The position numbers were made by a program, and so were the translations under genes. This document shows, piece by piece, positions 18,458 through 29,319 of a stretch of 64,000 bases of DNA; the stretch's first letter is position 1, and every line of letters starts with the position of its first letter. The notes below the pieces were generated by a model. It was given only the letters and a program-made list of their open reading frames with translations, was not told the DNA's origin and did not search any database. The DNA is from an uncultured Pelagibacteraceae bacterium (GTDB lineage: Bacteria > Pseudomonadota > Alphaproteobacteria > Pelagibacterales > Pelagibacteraceae), in NCBI GenBank assembly GCA_902579605.1, contig CACHHD010000001.1:124001-188000 (forward strand), written 5' to 3'.

Positions 18458-19033
18458 TCAAAGTTCTATTTTAGCTTTTTTATATCTAGCTAAGGGATCT
18501 TTTCCATCCCAGTCCTTTGGCATTTTTCTGTTTAAACCCAATTTATTCAATTTTAAGTCTTCGCTTTTAGTTATCCTTATAACTTTCCAAAATTTAGATA
18601 AAATTTTTTTAACATTTGTCTCATTCAATGGTTCTAGATTAAGTAACATATCTATAATTACATTCATTGGAACTACATGCTCCATAATTAATTTAGATTT
18701 TTTACCGAGTTTTTTAAATTCTTTTTTAGCAAGTAATGAGTGGGTAAATCTTTCTTTATGCCAACCAATGTGAGATCCTACTTCTTTGGCTTGCCAATGG
18801 TGATTTAACGTTATGTTTAAACTTCTGCTAGCAACATTTTTTTGAAAACCAAATTCAATTGCATCTTTTAACTGCCTTACGGCAAATACTATAAGCTCGA
18901 GATTTGATCTTTTGATTGAATTACTCGATATTTTTTGAAGTTTGTTTACCTCGTTATCATAATTATCAAAAGACTTTTTTAAACTTTTAATATCATCTTG
19001 TAGTGCTTTAATTTCATTACTAATTTTTTTCAT
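18458..19033 (-). CDS. Uncharacterised 191-aa protein next to tRNA-Ser
   Basis: I do not recognise this soluble, basic protein. The N-terminal ~50 residues ([26 protein letters not shown]) predict a coiled coil. The central part holds several histidines and tryptophans ([23 protein letters not shown]) and a MEHVVPMNV segment that recalls HNH-type or restriction-associated proteins only loosely. The C-terminus is DGKDPLARY. The start ATG (19031-19033) has no visible Shine-Dalgarno and sits just after a small inverted repeat. An accessory gene beside a tRNA is a common insertion setting, but I found no attachment-site repeat. Confidence 0.65.
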   Translation of the reverse strand: MKKISNEIKALQDDIKSLKKSFDNYDNEVNKLQKISSNSIKRSNLELIVFAVRQLKDAIEFGFQKNVASRSLNITLNHHWQAKEVGSHIGWHKERFTHSLLAKKEFKKLGKKSKLIMEHVVPMNVIIDMLLNLEPLNETNVKKILSKFWKVIRITKSEDLKLNKLGLNRKMPKDWDGKDPLARYKKAKIEL

Positions 19034-19037
19034 CTAC

Positions 19038-19056
19038 TGGCGCCTATGTGACGCCA
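19038..19056 (-). promoter_or_regulatory. Inverted repeat directly upstream of the 191-aa orphan start
   Basis: TGGCG (19038-19042) and CGCCA (19052-19056) flank a 9-base loop. In RNA the hairpin ends 4 bases before the ATG and replaces the usual ribosome-binding region. It could be an operator or an RNA element controlling translation. No T-run follows, so it is not a terminator. Confidence 0.35.
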
Positions 19057-19102
19057 AAATCATTTTATTACAAATTATAAGTTGTGCAAGATCTTTGGAA
19101 AA

Positions 19103-19192
19103 TGGCGGAGAGAGAGGGATTCGAACCCTCGAAACGGTTTCCCGTTTACACGCTTTCCAAGCGTGCGCCTTCAACCACTCGGCCACCTCTCC
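19103..19192 (-). tRNA. tRNA-Ser (GGA)
   Basis: A full class II tRNA folds on the - strand: acceptor GGAGAGG / CTCTCC with discriminator G and encoded CCA, D-arm GGCCGAGTGG, anticodon stem CACGC/GCGTG around loop TTGGAAA (anticodon GGA, reading UCC/UCU), a long variable arm (GTAAACGGGAAACCGTTT) and T-arm GAGGGTTCGAATCCCTC. Its 5' end lies one base after the stop codon of the upstream glycosyltransferase, so they are almost certainly co-transcribed. Confidence 0.95.
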
Positions 19193-19193
19193 A

Positions 19194-19892
19194 TCAGGAA
19201 AAAAACTTTAATAAAAATAAATTTTTTAAAGTTCTTAAAGTTTCAATTTTAGGAATTTTAGATATCCCTTTTTTTCTATCAGCAAAAATTATTGGGACTT
19301 GCTTAATTAAATAGCCCGACTTATGTATTTGATAAATTGTCTCCATAAAAAAACTATAACCTTGAGCATTAATTTTATAAATATCAAAATTACTTAATTT
19401 AGATAAATTAAAAGCACGATAAGAAGTTGTAAATTCTTCACAATTTATTCCTAAAACAATTTTAATAATCTTATTTCCAACTATGCTTAATAAATACCTA
19501 GATAGCTTAGTTTCATTTCTACCTCCTTCGATATACCTTGAACCAATTACAAATGAGTTTGAATTTAACTCATCAATAAACATCGGAATTTTAGATGGAT
19601 CATGAGATAAATCTGCATCCATCGTGATAAGATTTGTATACCCTTCCTCTTTAGCATATTTGTAAGCAAGTTTATGAGCTGTATCTAGTCCTTCTTTTCC
19701 TTTTCGGACAATTAATTTTATGTTTTGGTATTTTTTTTGAAAATCTTCAATTATTTTCGCTGTTCCATCAGGTGAGTTGTCATCAACAATCAAAATATCT
19801 ATATTTTTCACATCTAAGGCTTTATCGAGAAAATTTTTTATATTTTCTGACTCATTAAAGGTTGCTGTAAATACTAGGGTATTATTTTTCAT
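19194..19892 (-). CDS. Family 2 glycosyltransferase, polyprenol-phosphate mannosyltransferase-like
   Basis: This 232-aa GT-A enzyme resembles DPM1-type synthases: the N-terminal [23 protein letters not shown] and [10 protein letters not shown] (metal-binding DxD) motifs, and the later SRYIEGG. No C-terminal membrane domain is present. Such enzymes move a hexose from a nucleotide sugar to undecaprenyl phosphate on the cytoplasmic face. It follows another glycosyltransferase by 9 bases, suggesting envelope glycan synthesis. The stop codon sits one base before tRNA-Ser. Confidence 0.85.
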   Translation of the reverse strand: MKNNTLVFTATFNESENIKNFLDKALDVKNIDILIVDDNSPDGTAKIIEDFQKKYQNIKLIVRKGKEGLDTAHKLAYKYAKEEGYTNLITMDADLSHDPSKIPMFIDELNSNSFVIGSRYIEGGRNETKLSRYLLSIVGNKIIKIVLGINCEEFTTSYRAFNLSKLSNFDIYKINAQGYSFFMETIYQIHKSGYLIKQVPIIFADRKKGISKIPKIETLRTLKNLFLLKFFS

Positions 19893-19901
19893 AGGTAAAT
19901 T

Positions 19902-20915
19902 TTAATTTTTTAAGATGATTTCACTTAAATTATTTATAAAATTATTAAAAGTTGGTAATTTGTTTTTTTTCATTAACTCTTGAATGCTCTCATAATTATC
20001 ATCTATATGTCTAATAGTTTTCTCAAGGCTTTCATAATTTCTTTCAGAAATAAAAATACCAGCTCTATTTTGAATAACATGATCTATCTCAGAAAAAATT
20101 ATTGCAGGTCTAAGTCGTGATAGGGACTCTAAAAGAGCCATTGGTTGTCCCTCTGTGAATGAAGGAAGAATAAAAATTTTATGTTCATCAAATATATTTA
20201 TCAGTTCTGTTTCATTATTAATAATCTTGACAAAATCTATATTGTCATATGAATTAAAATTTAAATTCTCTTCTTCGCCAACAATCGTAAGCTGAATGTC
20301 ATTTTTGTCTTTTAAAATATCTATTAAAGAGAATATTCCTTTCTCTTTTCTCATTCTACCAACATAAAGTAGTTTTTTTTTACTATTATTAAATTTTTTT
20401 TTATTCTCAAGCCATTTATTATTTAATTGAGAAGGATGTACTACAAACCCTTTTTTATTTTTTAAAATATATTTTCTACAACTAATGTTAGTTGAAATGC
20501 TAGTTGAAATAGTAAACATAAAATAATAAATGATATATCCCATGTGCCCTAAGATTATTTTGTATTCATCAAATCCATTGCTTCTTAAATAAATTATTGG
20601 TTTTTTTTTAAATAACCTTAAAAAGATACAAGCAAAAAAAGTATAAGGTGAGATTGATATTAAAAGATAATTTGTATTTTCGTTTTTTATTGAACGAATT
20701 ATTTCTCGTAAAAATGATATTAACGAATTAAAAACTTTAATATTTTTAATGTTTATTTTGTGTGATCTTTTAATGTTAGTTTTTCTACCGATCAGATTTA
20801 CTTCAAAATTTTTTTCTAAACCTTCGGGTGTCGATTTGAGATCTTTGTTATCACAAAAAAATACATTATTGTTTTCGTAAATAGCTTCATTTGAAATGAT
20901 AAATAATTTTTGCAT
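19902..20915 (-). CDS. Family 4 (GT-B) glycosyltransferase
   Basis: This 337-aa protein has a GT-B layout: a variable N-terminal acceptor domain and a C-terminal nucleotide-sugar domain with GRMRKEKGIFSLIDIL and the E-x7-E-like LPSFTEGQPMALLESLS. Acceptor and donor cannot be read from sequence. Its ATG overlaps the lepA stop (ATGA), so expression is coupled to lepA. Together with the family 2 enzyme downstream it probably acts in surface polysaccharide or lipid glycosylation. Confidence 0.8.
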   Translation of the reverse strand: MQKLFIISNEAIYENNNVFFCDNKDLKSTPEGLEKNFEVNLIGRKTNIKRSHKINIKNIKVFNSLISFLREIIRSIKNENTNYLLISISPYTFFACIFLRLFKKKPIIYLRSNGFDEYKIILGHMGYIIYYFMFTISTSISTNISCRKYILKNKKGFVVHPSQLNNKWLENKKKFNNSKKKLLYVGRMRKEKGIFSLIDILKDKNDIQLTIVGEEENLNFNSYDNIDFVKIINNETELINIFDEHKIFILPSFTEGQPMALLESLSRLRPAIIFSEIDHVIQNRAGIFISERNYESLEKTIRHIDDNYESIQELMKKNKLPTFNNFINNLSEIILKN

Positions 20916-22723
20916 CAGGTTTCTTTATTTATTTTTAAGACGCCAATAAAAGCTTCTTGCGGTATTTCTACTTTGCCGAACTGTTTTGATCTAGCTTTAC
21001 CTTTTTTTTGTTTTTCAAGGAGTTTTCTTTTTCTGTCCATAGCTCCGCCTCCATGAATTTTTGTTAAAACATCTTTTTTAAACCCTTTTATAGACTCACG
21101 AGCAATAATTTTACCCCCGATAGCTGCCTGGACTGGTATCATGAAGTTATGTCTTGGAATTAAATCTTTTAGTTTTTCACAAACCTGCCTACCTGTTTTT
21201 TGAGCAAAATCTTTATGTATAATCATCGCAAGAGCGTCTACCGGTTCTCCATTTACTAAGATGCCTAATTTCACTAGTGCACCCTCTCGATATCCAGAAA
21301 TTTCATAATCAAAACTGGCGTAACCACTTGAGACAGATTTTAATCGATCATTGAAGTCAAAAACAACTTCGTTTAGCGGAAGATCATAAGATAAAACTGC
21401 TCTTTTGCCTGAATAACTTAAGTTGGTTTGAACTCCTCTTTTGTCTTGGCATATTTTTATTATTGATCCTAAATATTCATCCGGAGTTATAATTGTTGAT
21501 TTAATCCAAGGCTCTTCTATTTTTAATATTTGTGAGGGATCGGGCATATTTGTTGGGTTCTGTAAATCAATAATTTCTCCTTTGATTTTATGCACTTTAT
21601 AAATTACGCCAGGGGTAGTTGTTATCAAATTTACATCAAACTCTCTTTCAAGTCTTTCTGTAATAATTTCAAGGTGAAGAAGACCTAAAAAACCGCATCT
21701 AAAACCCAATCCAAGAGCACTTGAGGACTCAGGTTCGTATGAAAAACTTGCGTCATTTAGTTTAAGTTTGGCTAATCCATCTTTAAGTTTTTGAAACTCG
21801 GAGCTATCGACAGGAAAAAGTCCACAAAACACAACTGGTTTACTTGGTTTAAATCCTGGTAAAGGAGTATTTATTGGTTGCGCCGCGTCACATATTGTGT
21901 CGCCTACTTTGGTTTCCGATAAAGATTTTATACCTGTTATAATAAAACCTATTTCACCAGAATTAAGCTCATTTACATCTATTGGCTTAGGTGTAAAAAC
22001 ACCTACTTTTTCAATAATATATTCTTGATTATTAGAAAGTAGTTTTATTCTCATATTCTTTTTAATTTTTCCATCTATTACTCTTACCAATATTACAACA
22101 CCTAAATAGCTATCGTACCAACTGTCTACCAATAAACATTTAAGTTTTTCATCTTTTTTACCTTTAGGAGATGGTAGGTCGTTAATGATAGCTTCAAGAA
22201 TGTTGTCAATACCTTCACCAGTTTTACCTGAACATGGAATTGCGTTAGTTGTATCGATGCCAACTACATCTTCGATTTCTTTTTTTGTTTTATCGATATC
22301 TGATGCCGGTAGATCAATTTTATTTAGAATTGGAATTACTTCATGGTTTATTTCTAGTGCTTGATAAACATTCGCTAGGGTTTGAGCTTCAACACCTTGA
22401 GTGCTATCAACTATTAATAATGATCCTTCACAGGCAGAAAGAGAACGACTTACCTCATATCCAAAATCAACATGACCTGGAGTATCTATTATATTTAAAA
22501 CATATTCTTTTCCATTTTTTGATTGATACTTTAATTTAACCGTCTGAGCTTTTATTGTTATTCCTCTTTCCCTTTCAATATCCATTGAGTCTAGAACTTG
22601 CTGTTTCATTTCACGATCTGTTAACCCTCCGCATTTGTGAATTATTCTATCTGCGATTGTTGATTTCCCGTGATCAATATGCGCAATTATTGAAAAATTA
22701 CGAATTCTATCTATATCAGACAT
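20915..22723 (-). CDS. lepA: Elongation factor 4 (LepA) GTPase
   Basis: This 602-aa translational GTPase has the G1 motif AHIDHGKST, the [11 protein letters not shown] switch I block, DTPGHVDF (G3) and NKIDLPASD (G4), followed by domains II and III/V and the LepA-specific C-terminal domain ending near EIPQEAF. LepA acts on stalled or assembling ribosomes. It overlaps pheT upstream (TAATG type) and a glycosyltransferase downstream. Length matches the family. Confidence 0.95.
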   Translation of the reverse strand: MSDIDRIRNFSIIAHIDHGKSTIADRIIHKCGGLTDREMKQQVLDSMDIERERGITIKAQTVKLKYQSKNGKEYVLNIIDTPGHVDFGYEVSRSLSACEGSLLIVDSTQGVEAQTLANVYQALEINHEVIPILNKIDLPASDIDKTKKEIEDVVGIDTTNAIPCSGKTGEGIDNILEAIINDLPSPKGKKDEKLKCLLVDSWYDSYLGVVILVRVIDGKIKKNMRIKLLSNNQEYIIEKVGVFTPKPIDVNELNSGEIGFIITGIKSLSETKVGDTICDAAQPINTPLPGFKPSKPVVFCGLFPVDSSEFQKLKDGLAKLKLNDASFSYEPESSSALGLGFRCGFLGLLHLEIITERLEREFDVNLITTTPGVIYKVHKIKGEIIDLQNPTNMPDPSQILKIEEPWIKSTIITPDEYLGSIIKICQDKRGVQTNLSYSGKRAVLSYDLPLNEVVFDFNDRLKSVSSGYASFDYEISGYREGALVKLGILVNGEPVDALAMIIHKDFAQKTGRQVCEKLKDLIPRHNFMIPVQAAIGGKIIARESIKGFKKDVLTKIHGGGAMDRKRKLLEKQKKGKARSKQFGKVEIPQEAFIGVLKINKET

Positions 22724-25122
22724 TATGACCTGATGTTCCCGCCAGTTTTATTTTCAACCTCTTTGATAATTTTCTCACTAATTTGGTTTAGATCATTATC
22801 GGAAAGAGTCTTATCATTTGCTTGTAATAAAACATTAATTGCAATTGATTTTTTATCAATAGGTAAATTTCCCCCTTGGAAAACATCAAATATATTTACG
22901 GTTTTGATATTTATATCTAAATTTTTTATAATTTTATTAAGTTTTCCAACTTGATAAGTTTTATCTATTACGAAAGCGAAGTCTCTTTCTGAAATTTGAA
23001 AGTCAGAATAATTAAAATTTTCTTTTAAAATTCTAAGCTTTTTATTTGGTTCAGGAATATTCTTTAAAAAAATTTCAAAACCATAAATATTTTTTTCTTT
23101 ATAGTCTAATTTAGAGACTATTGAAGGATGTATTTCTCCAAACTGAGCGAGAAGTGGACCATTTTCTGATTTTAAATTAATTGAACCGGACCTTCCAGGA
23201 TGATAACAATTTTTTGTTTTAGCGCTTACATATAAGTCTTCCTCATTTATTCCTATCTCATTTAAAGTTTTTATCACGTCTGTCTTAACGTCAAAAATAT
23301 CAACATTTCTAGTTTTTTCTGACCAACTTCTTTTATATAATTGACCAGACTTGACGGCACCAATTACAATCTGTTGCTCACCTGGTTTCTTTCCAAAAAA
23401 AACAGGGCCTACCTCAAATAAAGCAATATCTTGAAAACCTCTGTCTTGGTTTTTTTTCAAATAAAAAAGTAAATTAGAGAATATAGATCTCCTTAAAACA
23501 TTAAGCTCATTTGAAATAGGGTTTAATATAGAAATAGAATTTTTATCGTCATAAACTAAGTTATCAATTTTTTCATCAGTAAACGACCACGTCACGGCTT
23601 CGTAGTATCCTCTATTTGATACACAACGCTGACCCAAGTGAAATAATTTTTGTTGAAAGTTAAGCGTATCTTTGTTTCTTTTTTTTTCAGGTTCGATTAA
23701 CGCAATCTTATCAAAGCCTTTTATTCGTATTAGTTCTTCTATTAAATCTATTTCTTGATTTATATCGGGTCTCCAGGTTGGTACCTGCACTTTTAAAATT
23801 TTTTTACCAGACTGAGTTTTAAACCCCAAAGAATTTAAGATTTTTTTTGTCTCACCGTCCGCAATGGAAAATCCTATTGTGTTCTTAAATTTTACAACAT
23901 CAAGATCTATATTTTTACTTTTGAATACTTTTTTTCCAGAAATACTAAATTTACTTGCTTCACCTCCACATATTTTTAATATTAATTCTGTCGCTGTTTT
24001 TAAACCATCTAACATCGAATTCGGATCTATACCTCGTTCGAACCTGTATTTTGCATCTGTATCAATATTAAGTTCTTTAGAAGTTTTTCTAATAGACGAT
24101 GGATCAAAATAAGCTGATTCTAATAAAATATTTTTTGTTTTTAACTCTGTGCCTGATCTTGTGCCTCCAATTATACCTCCAAGTCCTAAAACACCACTTT
24201 TATCAGCAATAACACACATATTTTTTTGGAGTATATAATTTTTATCATCTAAGGCTGTAAATGACTCGCCTTTTTTAGAATTCCTCACAATGATTTCTTC
24301 GTTTATTTTGTCGGCATCATAAGCATGGAGAGGTCTGTTTAAATCAAACATAACATAATTTGTTATATCAACTATTGCAGAAATAGATTTTAGACCCAGT
24401 GAGGTAATTTTATCCTTTAACCATTTTGGACTATCTTGATTTTTAACTCCTGTTATTAAGCAGCTTCCAAAAGCATGGCATCCCTGATTTTTTTCTTTTA
24501 TTATAGATACTTTGATTTTTTGATTGGTTTTTTGTTCAATTTTATTTTTTTTCAATTCAATTAATTTGCCTACGCCGGCGGCCGCAAGATCTCGAGCAAT
24601 TCCTCTAATACCAAGACAATCTGGACGGTTTGGTGTTATTGATAAATTAACCGTCTTTTCACCAGAACTTTTAAAAAAGCTTTTTCCTATTTTGCTATTT
24701 ATATTTTTAAGTTCTATTATCCCAGCGCTTTCATCTGATAAATTAAGTTCGCTCTCAGAACAAAGCATGCCCCTAGATTCAACTCCTCTTATTTTAGCAA
24801 CTTTTAATTTCATTTTTGATTTAGGTATTATTGCACCAGGAGGTGCATAAACAGTTATTAATCCATTCCTTGCGTTGTCTGCTCCACAAACAACTTTTAC
24901 AATTGACGACCCCCCAATATTTACATCACATAGCTTAAGCTTATCAGCATTTGGGTGTTTCTCTGTTTTTAAAATTTTTGCAATTTTAAACTCAGACATG
25001 TTGCCAAAGCTCTCTTTAATCCCTTCCACCTCCAAACCGATATTTGTGAGTTTTTCAATTATTTCATTAATATTAGCTTTAGTATTTAAATGATTTCTAA
25101 GCCATGAAAGAGTTAAAATCAT
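22723..25122 (-). CDS. pheT: Phenylalanyl-tRNA synthetase beta subunit
   Basis: This 799-aa subunit has the expected order: N-terminal EMAP/OB tRNA-binding domain ([11 protein letters not shown]), B3/B4 editing domain, B5 domain, the catalytic-like core (ERDFAFVID) and a C-terminal ferredoxin-fold anticodon-binding domain. It forms an alpha2-beta2 enzyme with PheS. It overlaps the pheS stop by 4 bases. Confidence 0.95.
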   Translation of the reverse strand: MILTLSWLRNHLNTKANINEIIEKLTNIGLEVEGIKESFGNMSEFKIAKILKTEKHPNADKLKLCDVNIGGSSIVKVVCGADNARNGLITVYAPPGAIIPKSKMKLKVAKIRGVESRGMLCSESELNLSDESAGIIELKNINSKIGKSFFKSSGEKTVNLSITPNRPDCLGIRGIARDLAAAGVGKLIELKKNKIEQKTNQKIKVSIIKEKNQGCHAFGSCLITGVKNQDSPKWLKDKITSLGLKSISAIVDITNYVMFDLNRPLHAYDADKINEEIIVRNSKKGESFTALDDKNYILQKNMCVIADKSGVLGLGGIIGGTRSGTELKTKNILLESAYFDPSSIRKTSKELNIDTDAKYRFERGIDPNSMLDGLKTATELILKICGGEASKFSISGKKVFKSKNIDLDVVKFKNTIGFSIADGETKKILNSLGFKTQSGKKILKVQVPTWRPDINQEIDLIEELIRIKGFDKIALIEPEKKRNKDTLNFQQKLFHLGQRCVSNRGYYEAVTWSFTDEKIDNLVYDDKNSISILNPISNELNVLRRSIFSNLLFYLKKNQDRGFQDIALFEVGPVFFGKKPGEQQIVIGAVKSGQLYKRSWSEKTRNVDIFDVKTDVIKTLNEIGINEEDLYVSAKTKNCYHPGRSGSINLKSENGPLLAQFGEIHPSIVSKLDYKEKNIYGFEIFLKNIPEPNKKLRILKENFNYSDFQISERDFAFVIDKTYQVGKLNKIIKNLDINIKTVNIFDVFQGGNLPIDKKSIAINVLLQANDKTLSDNDLNQISEKIIKEVENKTGGNIRS

Positions 25123-26186
25123 CTACTTAGGCCTCTATAGTTCGTAGGAACATCTAGGGGGTCGAAACCAAAATGATTTAACCATCTGAAATCTGTTTCA
25201 AAAAACGCTCTAAGATCATTAATTCCATATTTGAGCATAGCTAGACGGTCAATTCCCATACCAAAAGCAAACCCTTGAAATTTATTCGGATCAACCTTTG
25301 TATTTTTTAAAACATTAGGATGGACCATTCCACATCCTAATATTTCTAACCATTTATCACCCTCGCCAATAATTATTTTTCCATTTTTAATTTTATAACC
25401 TATATCCACCTCAGCAGATGGCTCTGTAAATGGAAAATGACTAGGTCTAAACCTCATTTTTATTTTCTTTACTTCAAAGAATTCTCTGATGAAGTAATTT
25501 AAACATCCTTTTAAGTGTGCCATTGTTATATCTTTATCTATATGAAGGCCTTCTAATTGATGAAACATAGGAGCGTGAGTTTGATCGCTGTCACACCTGT
25601 AAGTTCTTCCAGGTACTATAATTTTAAATGGTGGTTTACCATTTAACATTGTTCTTATTTGAACTGGTGAGGTATGTGTTCTTAAAAGTGTTTTTTTGTC
25701 TTTATCAAGATAAAAAGTATCATGCATGTCCCGTGCTGGATGATCCTCAGGTGTATTTAATGCTGTAAAATTATTATACTCTGATTCTACATCTGGTCCT
25801 TCAGCAACAGAAAATCCAATTTCTGAAAAAATTGAAGAAATTTCATCGATTACCTGTGACACAGGATGAATTTTTCCACTCTGAGTAGATCTTATCGGTA
25901 AAGTTATATCAACTTTTTCATCTTTTAATTTTTCATTTATCGCTTGATTCTCAAAATCTTTAAATTTTTTATCTATTTGGGAAGTTAATTTATCCTTGAT
26001 ATCGTTTAGTTTTTTTGCAAAAATTTTTCTTTCTTCTACGTTAAGCGATCCCATTATCTTGAATTGTAAAGAAATTGAACCATTTTTCCCAAAGAATTCA
26101 GATTTTAAATTTTGTAGATCATTTTTATTTTTAATTTGAGAGAACTTAGTCTCAAAGCTATTTAAGATATTATCTAGATCACTCAT
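25119..26186 (-). CDS. pheS: Phenylalanyl-tRNA synthetase alpha subunit
   Basis: This 355-aa class II synthetase subunit has the N-terminal coiled coil and the catalytic domain with motif 2 ([18 protein letters not shown]) and motif 3 ([17 protein letters not shown]). It activates phenylalanine. It lies 46 bases after rplT and overlaps pheT, in the conserved thrS-infC-rpmI-rplT-pheST order. Confidence 0.95.
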   Translation of the reverse strand: MSDLDNILNSFETKFSQIKNKNDLQNLKSEFFGKNGSISLQFKIMGSLNVEERKIFAKKLNDIKDKLTSQIDKKFKDFENQAINEKLKDEKVDITLPIRSTQSGKIHPVSQVIDEISSIFSEIGFSVAEGPDVESEYNNFTALNTPEDHPARDMHDTFYLDKDKKTLLRTHTSPVQIRTMLNGKPPFKIIVPGRTYRCDSDQTHAPMFHQLEGLHIDKDITMAHLKGCLNYFIREFFEVKKIKMRFRPSHFPFTEPSAEVDIGYKIKNGKIIIGEGDKWLEILGCGMVHPNVLKNTKVDPNKFQGFAFGMGIDRLAMLKYGINDLRAFFETDFRWLNHFGFDPLDVPTNYRGLSR

Positions 26187-26232
26187 AAATTTTGATTCTT
26201 TTATAATTTATAAGATAAATCAAAGACCTTAA

Positions 26233-26589
26233 TTAGTTAAGGGATGATTGAACTTTTTTTACGATAGTTTTGAATACGTCGGGGTTATTATAAGCTAGTT
26301 CTGCCAATACTTTTCTATCTAATTTGATTTTTGACTTGGCTAGGCCGTTGATAAATCTTGAGTAAGTAAGACCCTCTGTCCTGACCCCAGCATTTATTCT
26401 TTGAATCCACAAAGATCTAAAATCTCTTTTCTTCGCTTTTCTATCCCTATAAGCGTATTGCATTGCTTTTTCCATAGCTTGCCTTGCTACACGGATAGTG
26501 TTTTTTCTTCTACCGTATTGACCTTTTACAGCTTTGAAAACTTTTTTATGTTTTGCTTTACTGATTACTCCACGCTTTGTTCTAGCCAT
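26233..26589 (-). CDS. rplT: 50S ribosomal protein L20
   Basis: This 118-aa protein is L20 from its opening ([19 protein letters not shown]) and the later [14 protein letters not shown] and [11 protein letters not shown] blocks. It binds 23S rRNA early in 50S assembly and represses its own operon in some bacteria. It follows rpmI with a single base between stop and start. Confidence 0.96.
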   Translation of the reverse strand: MARTKRGVISKAKHKKVFKAVKGQYGRRKNTIRVARQAMEKAMQYAYRDRKAKKRDFRSLWIQRINAGVRTEGLTYSRFINGLAKSKIKLDRKVLAELAYNNPDVFKTIVKKVQSSLN

Positions 26590-26590
26590 A

Positions 26591-26797
26591 TTAACCTCTT
26601 AAATTATAAGGCATGTACGATTTAACAATTTTTGAGTCTTGCTTAGACATAATCGTAGTACCTCTTTGTTTTCTAATTTGATTATTAGTTCTTTTAATCA
26701 TACCATGTCTTTTATTAGCTTGAGGCATTTTAACTTTACCAGAAGCTGTCATTCTAAATCTTTTTTTTGCTGAGCTTTTTGTTTTAAGTTTTGGCAT
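26591..26797 (-). CDS. rpmI: 50S ribosomal protein L35
   Basis: This 68-aa basic protein is L35 by [21 protein letters not shown] and the conserved position between infC and rplT. Its initiation region, 56 bases after infC, is a plausible place for L20-type feedback, but I see no convincing pseudoknot. Confidence 0.95.
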   Translation of the reverse strand: MPKLKTKSSAKKRFRMTASGKVKMPQANKRHGMIKRTNNQIRKQRGTTIMSKQDSKIVKSYMPYNLRG

Positions 26798-26853
26798 AAG
26801 TTAATCGGGTTATATATATATTAGTAAACCTTTACAAGGTTATATTTTTTACG

Positions 26854-27399
26854 TTAATTGGGCTGAATTATCATTATCATTTGTCTTCCCTCAAATTTTG
26901 GGTGGGTTTCTACCTTACCGATATCTTGAATGTCAGTAATAATTCTTTGCATTAAATCTTTACCCAGTTCAACGTGTTGCATTTCCCGGCCTTTAAATTT
27001 TACGGTAAACTTAACTTTATCACCTTTAGAAATAAATTTTTTAGCATTTTTAATTTTAAAGTTATAATCATGAATTTCTGTTCCCGGTCTTAATTTAATT
27101 TCTTTTAAAGATACTACCTTTTGTTTCTTTTTTGCCAAATTTGCTTTTTTTTGTAAATCATATTTATATTTTCCCATGTCCATAATTTTGCAAACAGGGG
27201 GATTCGCATTTGGTGAGATTTCTATTAGATCAAGGCCTTCATCTTTTGCTAATTGAATGGCTTGTTTTAATTGCATAACACCTAAATTATTTCCCTCGCT
27301 ACCGATAACTTGAACATCAAGAGCTTTAATACGCTCGTTAGCTTTTGGACCTTGATTTTTACTTCTTCTCTGAAAATAGTTCGGTTTAAAATTTGACAC
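26854..27399 (-). CDS. infC: Translation initiation factor IF-3
   Basis: This 181-aa factor has the N-domain NERIKALDVQVIGSEGNNLGVM, a linker, and the C-domain with LRPGTEIHDYNFKIKNAKKFI and VKFTVKFKGREMQH. IF-3 controls start-codon selection and 30S recycling. The start is GTG at 27397-27399, immediately after the thrS stop with no gap, so translation is likely coupled. A rare start codon is typical for infC and can provide autoregulation; here GTG replaces the AUU known from enterobacteria. Confidence 0.94.
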   Translation of the reverse strand: MSNFKPNYFQRRSKNQGPKANERIKALDVQVIGSEGNNLGVMQLKQAIQLAKDEGLDLIEISPNANPPVCKIMDMGKYKYDLQKKANLAKKKQKVVSLKEIKLRPGTEIHDYNFKIKNAKKFISKGDKVKFTVKFKGREMQHVELGKDLMQRIITDIQDIGKVETHPKFEGRQMIMIIQPN

Positions 27400-29319
27400 T
27401 TAATAAATTGGCATCTTATTTAATTTGATAATACGTTTAATAAATTCGTCTCTTTTGAATGTTTCTTGTTTTTCTGATCCCAAAGTTCTCACTGTTACAG
27501 TTTTATCTTTCTCTTCTTTCTTACCGCACACCAATATCATTGGTACTTTGGCTAATGAATGTTCTCTAATTTTATAACTAATTTTTTGATTTCTTAAATC
27601 CACTTCACATTTTATACTCTCTTTAAACAAATCTTCAAATAACTTTTTTGCGTAATTATTATTATCTTCTGCGATTGGACATACCACTGCTTGTGATGGT
27701 GATAGCCAAAAAGGAAGTTTACCTGCATAATTTTCAATTAAAATACCTATAAATCTTTCCAGAGAACCGAATAAAGCCCTATGCAGCATGACAGGAACTT
27801 GTTTTTCACCTGATTTATTTACATAGGACGCACCTAGTCTTCCCGGTAAGTTTAAATCAACTTGTAAAGTTCCACATTGCCAATCCCTGCCTATTGCATC
27901 TTGAAGAACGAATTCAATTTTAGGTCCGTAAAATGCCCCTTCACCTTTGTTTATTGAATATTCAAGTTTTGACTTTTTAATTGCGGTCAATAATGCAGCT
28001 TCAGATTTATCCCAAATTTTATCGTCTCCAACTCTTTTTTCAGGTCGATCTGAATATTTTAAAATTACTTTTTCAAAACCAAGATTTTTATAAATATCTA
28101 TAATTAAATTTGTAACACTTAAACATTCTTGAGTAATTTGATCATCTGTACAAAATATATGTGCGTCATCCTGAGTAAAAGCTCTAACTCTAAGTAGTCC
28201 GTGTAACGCTCCTGATGGTTCATATCTATGAACCTTACCAAACTCAGAGAGTTTTAATGGTAGGTCTCGGTAGCTTTTAAGTCCTTGGTTAAATATTTGA
28301 ACACAGCCTGGGCAATTCATTGGTTTAATTGCAAAAACTTTTTCATCTGGAGTTTCTGAGGTATACATATGTTCTGCAAACTTTTCCCAATGACCAGATT
28401 TTTCCCATAAGGTTTTATCTAATAATTCTGGTGTGTTGATCTCTTTATAACCATCGAGTCTTTGTCTCAACCTCATGTACTCAACAAGTCTTTGAAATAA
28501 AATCCATCCCTTTTCGTGCCAAAATACAGATCCTGGACTTTCTTCTCTAAAATGAAATAAATCCATTTCTTTACCTAGTTTTCTATGATCTCGTTTTTCA
28601 GCCTCTTCTAGCCTGTCTAAATACAATTTTAATTGTTCTTTGTTGCTCCAACAAGTTCCGTATATTCTTTGTAACATTTCATTATTAGAGTCTCCTCTCC
28701 AATACGCGCCTGAAACTTTAGTTAACTTAAAAGCTTTTCCGATTTTACCTGATGAAGGTAAATGTGGACCTCTACATAAATCGTGCCAAGTATCTCCATG
28801 ATGATAAATGGAAAGCTCCTCTCCTTTCGGAATACTTTCTATTATTTCAGCTTTGTATTTTTCCCCAATTTTTTTAAAATGTTTAATTGCTTTTTCTCTT
28901 TCCCAAACTTCCCTTCTAGTTTTGACATCTCTGTCAATTATTTCTGACATTTTTTTTTCAATTTTTTCTAAATCCTCAGAAGTGAAAGGTTCCTTTCTTG
29001 CGAAATCATAATAAAATCCATTATCAATTACTGGTCCAATTGTTACTTGTGTACCAGGGAAAAGTTCTTGAACAGACATAGCCATAATATGTGCAGCATC
29101 GTGTCTAAGAACATCTAAACCATCTTTGTCATCTGCAGTAATTATCTTAACTTTAGAATTTTTCTTAATTTCAAAACTTAAATCTTTTAGATTACCATCA
29201 ACTTCCATGATAAGGGCTTTTTTCTCAAGAGATTTACTTATTTTCTTGATTAGATCGAAGCCATTAATCTTTTCATCGAAGGGAATTTTTTTTCCATCTA
29301 AGAGCTGAATATTTGGCAT
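27400..29319 (-). CDS. thrS: Threonyl-tRNA synthetase
   Basis: This 639-aa class II synthetase has an N-terminal TGS domain, the editing domain with HDAAHIMAMSVQELFP and the zinc-site CRGPHLPSSGK, the catalytic core (MNCPGCVQIF, RVRAFTQDDAHIFC, HRALFGSLERFIG) and the C-terminal anticodon-binding domain. It charges and proofreads tRNA-Thr. Its start overlaps the stop of the upstream glycosyltransferase by one base. Confidence 0.96.
   Translation of the reverse strand: MPNIQLLDGKKIPFDEKINGFDLIKKISKSLEKKALIMEVDGNLKDLSFEIKKNSKVKIITADDKDGLDVLRHDAAHIMAMSVQELFPGTQVTIGPVIDNGFYYDFARKEPFTSEDLEKIEKKMSEIIDRDVKTRREVWEREKAIKHFKKIGEKYKAEIIESIPKGEELSIYHHGDTWHDLCRGPHLPSSGKIGKAFKLTKVSGAYWRGDSNNEMLQRIYGTCWSNKEQLKLYLDRLEEAEKRDHRKLGKEMDLFHFREESPGSVFWHEKGWILFQRLVEYMRLRQRLDGYKEINTPELLDKTLWEKSGHWEKFAEHMYTSETPDEKVFAIKPMNCPGCVQIFNQGLKSYRDLPLKLSEFGKVHRYEPSGALHGLLRVRAFTQDDAHIFCTDDQITQECLSVTNLIIDIYKNLGFEKVILKYSDRPEKRVGDDKIWDKSEAALLTAIKKSKLEYSINKGEGAFYGPKIEFVLQDAIGRDWQCGTLQVDLNLPGRLGASYVNKSGEKQVPVMLHRALFGSLERFIGILIENYAGKLPFWLSPSQAVVCPIAEDNNNYAKKLFEDLFKESIKCEVDLRNQKISYKIREHSLAKVPMILVCGKKEEKDKTVTVRTLGSEKQETFKRDEFIKRIIKLNKMPIY

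Noticed and set aside
18361-19192. Integrated element at tRNA-Ser with attachment sites
   Set aside because: No integrase and no direct repeat of the tRNA 3' end were found nearby.
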